From: an uncultured Roseburia sp.
GTDB lineage: Bacteria; Bacillota; Clostridia; Lachnospirales; Lachnospiraceae
Assembly (NCBI GenBank): GCA_910584215.1
Contig: CAJTYI010000018.1
Coordinates: 1 to 40,245 of the forward strand
Length of the DNA: 40,245 bases
Direction of reading: 5' to 3'
This document shows positions 17,844 through 23,765 of the stretch, one piece after another (the first letter of the stretch is position 1; the number at the start of each line of letters is the position of its first letter). The translations under genes and the position numbers were made by a program. The notes under the pieces were generated by a model. The model searched no databases. It had not been told where the DNA came from and saw only the letters and a list, made by a program, of their open reading frames with translations.

Positions 17844-18335
17844 ATGGTTATTTTTGTGAAAATATCTGTTATATGTGTAGGGAAAATAAAGGAACAGTAT
17901 TACCGGGACGCCATCGCCGAGTACAGCAAACGCTTAAGCCGCTATTGTAAACTGGATATTGTGGAGGTGGCGGACGAAAAAACGCCGGAACATGCCAGTG
18001 AGACAGTCGTGCAAATGATTAAAGAAAAAGAGGGCGGGCGGGTAAGGAAGTATTTGAGAGAAGACGCCTATATCATTGCACTGGATATTGACGGGAAGAT
18101 GCTGGATTCTGTGGAGTTATCCGAACAAATTGAGCAGCTTGGCAACCGATCAGTCGCCCATATTATATTTTTGATTGGCGGGTCTTTGGGGATGCAGGAG
18201 GAATTGCTGCGACAGGCGGATATGAGACTTAGCTTTTCTAAAATGACATTCCCGCATCAGTTGATGCGGGTAATTTTGTTAGAACAAATATACCGTGCCT
18301 ACCGCATCGCTAATCATGAACCATATCATAAGTAA
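17844..18335 (+). CDS. rlmH: 23S rRNA (pseudouridine1915-N3)-methyltransferase RlmH
   Basis: This SPOUT-fold methyltransferase modifies helix 69 of 23S rRNA. The S-adenosylmethionine knot region reads IFLIGGSLGMQEELL. The C-terminus SKMTFPHQLMRVILLEQIYRAYRI...EPYHK is diagnostic. Two starts are possible: the ATG at 17844 (163 residues, ribosome site very close) or an in-frame GTG at 17859, where most homologues begin (M-K-I). The 3' end of this gene encodes Tyr-His-Lys-stop, the sequence used as chromosomal attachment site by SCC elements in staphylococci. A related sequence recurs downstream at 19690-19704. Confidence 0.95.
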   Translation: MVIFVKISVICVGKIKEQYYRDAIAEYSKRLSRYCKLDIVEVADEKTPEHASETVVQMIKEKEGGRVRKYLREDAYIIALDIDGKMLDSVELSEQIEQLGNRSVAHIIFLIGGSLGMQEELLRQADMRLSFSKMTFPHQLMRVILLEQIYRAYRIANHEPYHK

Positions 18336-18338
18336 AGG
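18324..18338 (+). other. Candidate attachment site in the rlmH 3' end
   Basis: TATCATAAGTAAAGG covers the codons Tyr-His-Lys-stop plus three bases. It matches 19690-19704 at 13 of 15 positions, and both differences are synonymous third-codon changes. In staphylococci this same rlmH (orfX) terminus is the att site of SCC cassettes. Confidence 0.45.
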
Positions 18339-18390
18339 CGAAAGGGAACGGATGTTCTTGGAAATAAAAGAGAATAAGAGTTGTGTTTTT

Positions 18391-18426
18391 AACCCCATGG
18401 GAATTTGAGGCTTCCATGGGGTTTTT
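18391..18426 (+). terminator. Intrinsic terminator after rlmH
   Basis: AACCCCATGG (18391-18400) pairs perfectly with CCATGGGGTT (18414-18423) around a 13-base loop and is followed by more T. A degenerate copy of the same sequence, missing its right arm, lies after the HAD gene at 20490-20516. Confidence 0.8.
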
Positions 18427-18666
18427 AAATTTTATTCAGTTCTAGATACTTTATATTCAGGATTTATCTGGTAAGAACAGAAAGGTTCTGTTCCAGGAAG
18501 TCCGAAGCAGTATGAACGGCCTGAGAAGCCAGGATTTTACGGAAACCTGCAGGGCTTGGAAAAATACCATGCTGTCAAGGATGCTCCAGGTCAAGGAAAG
18601 CTTTTGGTTGAACGGCTGTATAGTGGCAGAGGAGGCAGTTTTGGGTTATACTGTGGCTACCCGGAG
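18427..18666 (+). pseudogene. Coding remnant upstream of the SymE-like ORF
   Basis: This stretch between the rlmH terminator and the SymE-like ORF has no intact gene. In the frame of the ATG at 18556 it reads through codons for PGFYGNLQGLEKYHAVKD and LLVERLYSGRGGSFGLYCGY, a plausible protein-like sequence. It has no upstream start with a ribosome site and ends at a stop near 18756. A 101-residue frame from 18512 overlaps it in another phase. I do not recognise the family; a decayed gene from the adjacent accessory segment is the best description. Confidence 0.35.
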
Positions 18667-18817
18667 GATGAAAGCATACTCATTTACAACAAAGAATGGG
18701 AAAAATGTGCCGCAGGTTATCCAGCAGGGGAACTGGGTGAAGCAGTGGGGCTTTGAGATTGGCTGCAGCGTATCTGTGGAGTGTTACCAGAATAAGCTGG
18801 TTATTTTAAAAGACTGA
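18667..18817 (+). pseudogene. SymE-like toxin, short or truncated
   Basis: The 49 residues from the ATG at 18667 end with VPQVIQQGNWVKQWGFEIG and VSVECYQNKLVILKD. This matches the SymE toxin pattern (I/V-P-x-x-x-x-G-x-W-hydrophobic-x-x-x-G-F-x-I-G ... V-x-V ... L-V-I), an AbrB-fold relative acting in type I toxin-antitoxin systems. E. coli SymE is about twice as long. CGGAGG directly abuts this ATG, leaving no spacing, and the upstream frame does not look like SymE, so I treat it as a remnant. It sits between rlmH and an Rpn remnant, a setting of worn mobile or toxin genes. Confidence 0.5.
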
Positions 18818-18881
18818 AAAAATATTATGTTCTGTTCGTATGAAATATGATAAAATACCAGTAAAGGCAGGAGGTGAGGCC

Positions 18882-19569
18882 ATGAATACAGATACTACCA
18901 TAGCGAAAAACATCCGTGTGGCTGATGAGAAAGCCAGTTATGATGCGGCCTGCAAGCGGCTGCTTTCGGAAAAGATTATTCTGGCATGGTTATCCGCTGA
19001 TAAAGAGGGGAATCTATTACTGCAGCCGGATGATTTCCGCCCAATATGGAACAGAGTTTACAAATTCCCACTATGAGAATATCAAAAAAGTATACAGCAT
19101 ATGGATTTGCATGAATCCACCAAAGAACCGTGAAAACAGCATTACCCGTTATTACATTGCGGAAGAAAATCTGGTGGGCAGTGTAAAGGAACGAAAAGCG
19201 GATTATGATTTGATGGCGGCTGTCATGATCTGTCTTGGAAAAGAGGGAGATTCGGGTACGGATTTATTGAAACTGTTGAATGTGCTTCTGTCCACGGAAA
19301 CAGGTTCACAGGATAAGTGCCAGATACTGGAGGAAGATTTTCATATTAAAATGACTTTAGCCTTGGAAAGTGAGGTGTCGCTTATGTGTAATTTAAGTAA
19401 GGGTGTGGAGGAGAAAGGAATTCAAAAGGGAATTGATAAAGGAATAACAGCTATGATTTTAACACTGAAAGAGCTACAAATATCAAGTGACGTTATTCTG
19501 AAACAAATCTGTGAAAAGTTTGGTCTGACAGAAGAAACAGCAGAAACTTACTTGAAAGAAATATGTTAA
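18882..19569 (+). pseudogene. Rpn-family recombination-promoting nuclease / putative transposase, internally deleted
   Basis: The gene begins with a good ribosome site (GGAGG at 18870) and MNTDTTIAKNIRVADEKASYDAACKRLL, the typical N-terminus of clostridial Rpn/PD-(D/E)XK proteins. Near 18985-18992 it jumps, in a different frame, to GYPLIKRGIYYCSRMISAQYG. In intact relatives that segment lies roughly 80-90 residues further on. The rest (SIWICMNPP, YDLMAAVMICLG, the GVEEKGIQKGIDKG helix) continues normally to a stop at 19569. The deletion removes most of the nuclease core, so the product should be inactive. The downstream frame alone gives a spurious 217-residue ORF from 18916. Confidence 0.7.
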
Positions 19570-19616
19570 ATATTTCAGACAGAGCATTTTTGTGTTCCGT
19601 CCGTAATAATATTACG

Positions 19617-19662
19617 AGATTTTTCGCACTTAGGTATGTACCATATGTAAGGGCGAAAATCT
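19617..19662 (+). other. Hairpin downstream of the Rpn remnant
   Basis: AGATTTTTCGC (19617-19627) pairs with GCGAAAATCT (19653-19662) with one bulge, and CTTA/TAAG adds an inner stem. The apex contains ACCATATGTAAGGGCGAAA (19640-19658), which resembles ACCATATcataaGTAAAGGCGAAA at the rlmH end with five bases missing. Confidence 0.4.
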
Positions 19663-19689
19663 GGATGCTGTCAGGCAGCAAGCGCGCCG

Positions 19690-19704
19690 TACCACAAGTA
19701 AAGG
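19690..19704 (+). other. Second rlmH-terminus-like (att-like) sequence
   Basis: TACCACAAGTAAAGG, preceded by CCG, encodes Pro-Tyr-His-Lys-stop. It is the same peptide end as rlmH with only synonymous changes, but no rlmH coding sequence lies upstream. This is what a second attachment site of an SCC-like insertion would look like. The interval 18324-19704 is about 1.4 kb and now carries no recombinase. Confidence 0.45.
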
Positions 19705-19771
19705 TAATAAAAAGTACAGTGCTGTAAAAAATCTGACAGATTTTGCTGATAGAAAAAAGTAGGGGGAATCT

Positions 19772-20473
19772 ATGTTTAAAGCAGTTGTATTTGATATTGG
19801 ACAGACATTGGTCGATTATAGGAAACCGATGAACTGGTCTAAACTGTACAAACCGGCGTTTGAGCAAATAGCAGAAAAATATAATTATAGTTTCTCAGAA
19901 GCACATTATCAAAATGCTGTCAAAGTGCTTACAAAGTACAATACGAGGATAAATCCCAGGGATTATGAGGTTTCTTCTGTGCACATTTTTACGGAATTAT
20001 TACATGTCATGGACATAGATTTAGATGATCTGGAGCGAGTGAAAGAAAGTTTTTATGCGTATTTCAGGCAGGACAGTTCTTTGTTTTATGATGTCAAACA
20101 AACGCTAAAAACGCTTTCACAAAAAGCAATAAAGCTGGGCACCTTATCAGATGTAGCATATGGTATGGATAATAGTTATGCATTGGAGGATATAGAGCCG
20201 GTAATAAAATATATAGATTATCCTTTTACATCTAATGATACCGGGTATAGGAAATCATGCACAAAAGGATTGGAGATCATGAGTGAAAAAATGCAGACTG
20301 ACATATCGAATATCGTGTTTGTAGGCGATGAGAAAAAAGACATGGTCTGTGCCAGAGATGCCGGCGCATATGCGGTTCTTATCAATAGGGAATCTACAAT
20401 AAAGAATTATGGCCAGGCGCAAACAATACATACTTTAACAGAGCTGTTTCCGATATTTGATATAGATCTATAG
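19772..20473 (+). CDS. HAD-superfamily hydrolase
   Basis: The protein is a 233-residue Rossmann-like HAD hydrolase, probably a small-molecule phosphatase. Motif I reads FDIGQTL: the nucleophilic aspartate is present (D9), but the usual second aspartate two residues later is glycine, as in the FDVGGTL/FDVGNTL subgroups. Motif II is the threonine/serine of GTLSDV, motif III the lysine of GYRKSC, and motif IV VGDEKKDMVCARDAGA. A helical cap lies between motifs I and II. GGGGGAA precedes the ATG. Codon use is more AT-rich than region 1, fitting acquired DNA. The substrate cannot be predicted. Confidence 0.85.
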   Translation: MFKAVVFDIGQTLVDYRKPMNWSKLYKPAFEQIAEKYNYSFSEAHYQNAVKVLTKYNTRINPRDYEVSSVHIFTELLHVMDIDLDDLERVKESFYAYFRQDSSLFYDVKQTLKTLSQKAIKLGTLSDVAYGMDNSYALEDIEPVIKYIDYPFTSNDTGYRKSCTKGLEIMSEKMQTDISNIVFVGDEKKDMVCARDAGAYAVLINRESTIKNYGQAQTIHTLTELFPIFDIDL

Positions 20474-20489
20474 TCCGGGCGAACGTTTT

Positions 20490-20539
20490 AACCCCATGGG
20501 TATTTGTAGCTTCCCTGTATATAGAGAAGCCGGAAGCTA
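20490..20539 (+). terminator. Degenerate terminator copy and hairpin after the HAD gene
   Basis: AACCCCATGGG (20490-20500) and the following bases match the left arm and loop of the rlmH terminator at 18391, but the right arm is lost. TAGCTTCC (20507-20514) instead pairs with GGAAGCTA (20532-20539). No long T-run follows, so function is doubtful. Confidence 0.45.
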
Positions 20540-20564
20540 AGACGATTCAAAGGAGGATATTAGA

Positions 20565-21668
20565 CTGAAAAAGACAGTTATCTGTATAGAGGCGCTTTTG
20601 CTGATGCTGGCGTTTGGAAATATAGTGACGGCTTATGCACGGGGAAATGACAGTATTGTGATCGCCGTTGGACAGGAGGTTCCCACGGATGACGGGCAGC
20701 CGCAGGGATACGGTTTTCCGTCTGGGTATCAGGAGAATGCGGTACAGTTTGTCACCGACGATGGAGTAGCGCTTTGCGGTTATGTCCTGGGTACAGGCAG
20801 CAGGGGAATTACCCTTGCACATGCGAGAGGATGGGGGCTTAAGAGCTGGCTTCCCTTTGGAGAACGTCTGGCTAAGGCAGGGTATCAGGTGATCTTGTGG
20901 GAGTTCCGTGATACGGCACCTTCTGGTTCGTCAGCAGATGGAATGGGCCAGAGATGGGATTTGGATGTGTTGGCGGCTGCCCAGGTATTGCGTGAACGGG
21001 GCGTGACGGAGATTATTGCCATGGGAGCGTCATATGGAGGAACAGCCACAGTAGTTGCCGCGGCAGAGATTCCAGAATTAGCGGGAGTGGTAATCCTTTC
21101 TGCACCGGCGTATGACATGGAGATAGATGCGATAAGCGCCATAGAATCTGTCACTGCACCGGCTTTTTTTGCTGTTTCCAAGGAAGACTGGCAGAATGTT
21201 CCCGGTGTTTATCAGGCGCATGTAGAGTCTCTTTATGAAGCATGTGGGTCTGACCGAAAGGAAATTCATATCATAGAAGGTTTAGACCACGGAACGGATA
21301 TGATTACAGTTCCGCCGGAGGGAGAGTTAGGGTATGCGGTTTTGCCGCGGACGCAGGAGCAGCGGAAAGCGCGGGAAAATCTGGCCGATGAGCTGATGAG
21401 GTTCGTCAATGAGACTTTTGGGCAGGAGCCGACGGCGGATGTGCCGGAGGAATCTAAGAAAGACGAAGTATCAGGGATATCAGGACAAATCGATGATCAG
21501 GGTGATGTACCGCAACCAGCAATCGCCTCAGAAGCGGATCGCGATGACGAAGGACAGTCTGGCGCTCTAAGTTCCAATCCATGGGTTATAGTTGGCGGAA
21601 CTGGCGTTTTGGCGCTGCTGATTTTTTTGACAGCCATTATCCGCAGAAGACATTTGGCCGATCACTAG
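20565..21668 (+). CDS. Exported alpha/beta hydrolase with C-terminal membrane anchor
   Basis: A signal peptide (KKTVICIEALLLMLAFGNIVTAYA) opens directly behind AGGAGG (20551-20556) at ideal spacing, but the codon there is CTG, at 20565. An in-frame TTG (20598) and ATG (20604) lie inside the hydrophobic core and lack a ribosome site. The mature part is an alpha/beta hydrolase with the nucleophile elbow GASYGG (serine near residue 156), an aspartate region after the APAYDM strand, and HGTDM as likely catalytic histidine. A spacer rich in D, E and Q is followed by one membrane span (VIVGGTGVLALLIFLTAII) and basic residues. It should act outside the cell, tethered to the membrane. The substrate is unknown; esterase or peptidase are possible. 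Confidence 0.75.
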   Translation: MKKTVICIEALLLMLAFGNIVTAYARGNDSIVIAVGQEVPTDDGQPQGYGFPSGYQENAVQFVTDDGVALCGYVLGTGSRGITLAHARGWGLKSWLPFGERLAKAGYQVILWEFRDTAPSGSSADGMGQRWDLDVLAAAQVLRERGVTEIIAMGASYGGTATVVAAAEIPELAGVVILSAPAYDMEIDAISAIESVTAPAFFAVSKEDWQNVPGVYQAHVESLYEACGSDRKEIHIIEGLDHGTDMITVPPEGELGYAVLPRTQEQRKARENLADELMRFVNETFGQEPTADVPEESKKDEVSGISGQIDDQGDVPQPAIASEADRDDEGQSGALSSNPWVIVGGTGVLALLIFLTAIIRRRHLADH

Positions 21669-21738
21669 TACAACGAATTATCAACTAAACCAACAATACC
21701 TAATATCACACAATTCAGAAGTTGGAGGTGTATAGTTT

Positions 21739-22122
21739 ATGAAAAAAATAATTACAACGAGCTTGCTGATAGTCCTGTTGCTCAGCCTTTTGGGATGTTC
21801 TCAAAAGGAACCGTCAGTGGTAAAAACATATGAAGTGACTGATATAGAAAGCATGAACGAAAATGAGAATGATCAAGACCTGATAACAATGGTTGAGTAT
21901 TATGAAATGAGCGACGGCACTTGGAGAGTAGATGGTTATACCTATCAATACCGGTTAGAAATTACCGGAAGAATGAATCATGCAGCGAAAGACAGCACGT
22001 TTGTCTTCTTAAGTAATATAGAAAATATTACGTTTGAACAGGCCTGGAAAGCATCTGGATTTAGCAGTAATATGGACGACTATTTCAAAAAAGAAGATGC
22101 AGCATTTGTGGCTTTGAAATAG
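21739..22122 (+). CDS. Small lipoprotein
   Basis: The first 19 residues form a signal peptide (MKKIITTSLLIVLLLSLLG) followed at once by the lipobox cysteine (LLGC), so the product should be lipid-anchored outside the membrane. The remaining 107 residues are acidic, include ITMVEYYEMSDGTWRVDGYTYQYRLEITGR and show no catalytic motif I recognise. GGAGGT lies at a normal distance from the ATG. It stands between an exported hydrolase and a probable toxin/immunity remnant. A role as immunity or adhesion lipoprotein is speculation. Confidence 0.8.
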   Translation: MKKIITTSLLIVLLLSLLGCSQKEPSVVKTYEVTDIESMNENENDQDLITMVEYYEMSDGTWRVDGYTYQYRLEITGRMNHAAKDSTFVFLSNIENITFEQAWKASGFSSNMDDYFKKEDAAFVALK

Positions 22123-22195
22123 TCATAAGCCATAAAGAAAAAATCATACAGATAGCATTCCTTTGCCTTGCATAGGAAATAATTATTCTGCGCCA

Positions 22196-22294
22196 ATGTA
22201 TCAGAAAGTAATGATTCGTGATACTAGAACCCGAACGATTCATACGTTCAAACGGATATATAATGAGAAGCATGGTCTAGTGAAAACAGTGTAG
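22196..22294 (+). pseudogene. Short C-terminal gene fragment
   Basis: A 32-codon frame, MYQKVMIRDTRTRTIHTFKR followed by 12 more codons, ends at the stop just before the ribosome site of the next gene. No start signal precedes it, and stops close the frame just upstream. It looks like the surviving tail of a larger coding sequence. Its position directly upstream of the DUF5713 gene would suit the end of a polymorphic toxin, but that cannot be shown from 32 residues. Confidence 0.3.
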
Positions 22295-22306
22295 AGGAGG
22301 ATGGAT

Positions 22307-22633
22307 ATGATTCAATTTGATGCGGATTATCAGTTGCTTGCGGATATGTATGAAGATGAATATTTTCCCGATTTTCTGGTAGATAAAGTTAAGGCGTTGC
22401 TGCAGGATGTGATTGCCATATTAGAGACTGGTGAAAAGGATTTAGAAAAAATACAGGGAATCTTTGATGAGATGACCTTGGCGATCAATGATTTGCAGGG
22501 GGAATTTGAGGACAACGACAGTGAAATAGAGACCGGGGCAAGGGAGAGCATCGCCGAAACAGTAGCATATATTTTGCATTGGTTTGACATTGACATCGAT
22601 GTAGAGGATGCGATTGGCGAGCGTGATTGGTAA
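22307..22633 (+). CDS. DUF5713 family protein
   Basis: This acidic cytosolic protein of 108 residues contains LLADMYEDEYFPDFLVDKVK and FDEMTLAINDLQGEFEDNDSEIET, characteristic of the DUF5713 family. The family is small, all-helical and of unknown function. The ATG at 22307 is six bases after AGGAGG and is preferred over the one at 22301, which abuts it. It lies in a row of decayed accessory genes. An immunity role is possible from size, charge and position but is not shown. Confidence 0.75.
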   Translation: MIQFDADYQLLADMYEDEYFPDFLVDKVKALLQDVIAILETGEKDLEKIQGIFDEMTLAINDLQGEFEDNDSEIETGARESIAETVAYILHWFDIDIDVEDAIGERDW

Positions 22634-22639
22634 GGAAAA

Positions 22640-22969
22640 ATGGATACGAGAGAAAAAGGGGATCGGTTTCCGATTCATTTGTTTTGCAGTCTGATGTTTT
22701 TAAGCTTTATTCCGTTTGTATATACACTTGTTAGGACAAATTTAATTGCCGATGTTCCTTTTGCAGACGGATTAGGTATTGCAGGCCATATCGAATGGTT
22801 CGATTTGATCAATGAGACAGTACAAGCGTTTCTGATTGTACCGTTGTATGCATTATTTCACAAGTGTATAAGAGAGCCAAAGAGATTGAGAGAACGCATT
22901 TTTCAGACATTCTTGAAAGACCGGCAAAAAAGATATGCACCTATTTATATAAACATATTTTTTGATTGA
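22640..22969 (+). pseudogene. Truncated membrane protein (possible MATE-like N-terminus)
   Basis: The 109-residue frame has one clear membrane span (LFCSLMFLSFIPFVYTLV) and a second hydrophobic stretch (AFLIVPLYALFHKC). The motif GHIEWFDLINETVQAFLIVP is reminiscent of the N-terminal part of MATE-type transporters. It then turns into a basic, unrelated tail and stops within the -35 region of a promoter. A full transporter would be several times longer, so this is most likely a broken gene joined to foreign upstream DNA. It starts seven bases after the DUF5713 stop with only a weak ribosome site. Confidence 0.45.
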
Positions 22970-22994
22970 CTTCCTTTGCATTTTAGAGTAGTAT
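22966..22994 (+). promoter_or_regulatory. Orphan sigma-A promoter facing the inverted-repeat element
   Basis: TTGACT (22966-22971) and TAGTAT (22989-22994) are spaced by exactly 17 bases. Immediately downstream GTTTCCTAAATCGTAAC (22995-23011) is an imperfect inverted repeat, like operators of autoregulated TetR-type genes. Four bases later the repeat element starts, so the gene this promoter served is gone. Confidence 0.6.
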
Positions 22995-23014
22995 GTTTCC
23001 TAAATCGTAACAAA

Positions 23015-23761
23015 GTATAGATTATTAGCCGTTGTTTGGACTGAATAAGTATTCTTGTGTGTTACATATTTATTCTATCGTGAATTTTTAAGAACTTTAA
23101 CTTTTTCACGAAAGTAAGTGCGGCAATTCATCGGCAGTTGGCGCCACAGTCTCTGCTTTTTTCTGAATGGAGCAAATGCCAGAGGTTCTAAGCGTGCTTC
23201 TTTGGGGCATCTGGTTATATGTCTTTTCAGTGTTTGACAATCCGCGTACTGTCTGTCCGTCCCGGTAAAGACAGAAATCGTCGCTGTTTTCTAGTTCCCC
23301 TAGATGCCCCAGCTCACAAAGTCCCTAATGACACGCCTGCGGCAAAACTCGCTGATACCACAGTGAGATACGAAAGTTTCTGAGGCTCAAACAGTTCCCT
23401 CGGCAAAAGTTCGCATAGCGAACTTTCAAAGTTCACTCCGTGAACTTTTGGTTTGACTTCGCCGGGGCGTTAAGGGGAACACGAAACCCGCAAAATGTAT
23501 TTCTGTCTTTCACCGGGCGAACTGACACAAGAGGTTGTCCAACCTTGAAAAGACGTGTATCATCACTGGATGCCCCAAAGGCATGCGTTAGCACCCCGGC
23601 GTTTTGGAGGTTTGGGCAAAAACAAGAGTACTTGCAGTTTGAATGCCGGCTGGACGCCGTTTCTACATACTGGGAATAGAAACGTATATCACTTCCCATA
23701 AGATCCCTTTGCATATTTATTCATTTGTATGTTATAAAGTTTACAAGCTAATAACCTATAC
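23015..23761. mobile_element. Complete 747-bp element with ~260-bp inverted arms, no transposase
   Basis: The element begins GTATAGATTATTAGC and ends GCTAATAACCTATAC. The left arm (about 23015-23275) is a diverged reverse complement of the right arm (about 23500-23761); CCCGGTAAAGACAGAAAT near 23262 faces ATTTCTGTCTTTCACCGGG near 23500. The unique centre (23276-23499) holds two adjacent perfect hairpins, AAAGTTCGC-ATA-GCGAACTTT (23406-23426) and AAAGTTCAC-TCC-GTGAACTTT (23428-23448). No transposase fits. A 79-codon frame at 23440-23679 is probably incidental. Half-elements of the same family lie at both window ends. The right end is four bases from the stop codon of the DUF4132 gene. No obvious target duplication is visible. 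Confidence 0.7.
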
Positions 23762-23765
23762 CACA

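Noticed and set aside
18512..18817. A single 101-residue protein from 18512
   Set aside because: Only its last half resembles SymE. The first half lies over a more protein-like frame in another phase, so the longer ORF is probably not a natural protein.
18916..19569. Intact 217-residue gene from 18916
   Set aside because: The true N-terminus with its ribosome site is in another frame at 18882, and the first codons from 18916 are not Rpn-like; it is the rear half of a deleted gene.
23440..23679. 79-codon ORF inside the inverted-repeat element as a real gene
   Set aside because: No ribosome site; the same frame is interrupted in copy 1 and absent in the opposite arm. It most likely reflects DNA-level similarity of the repeat.
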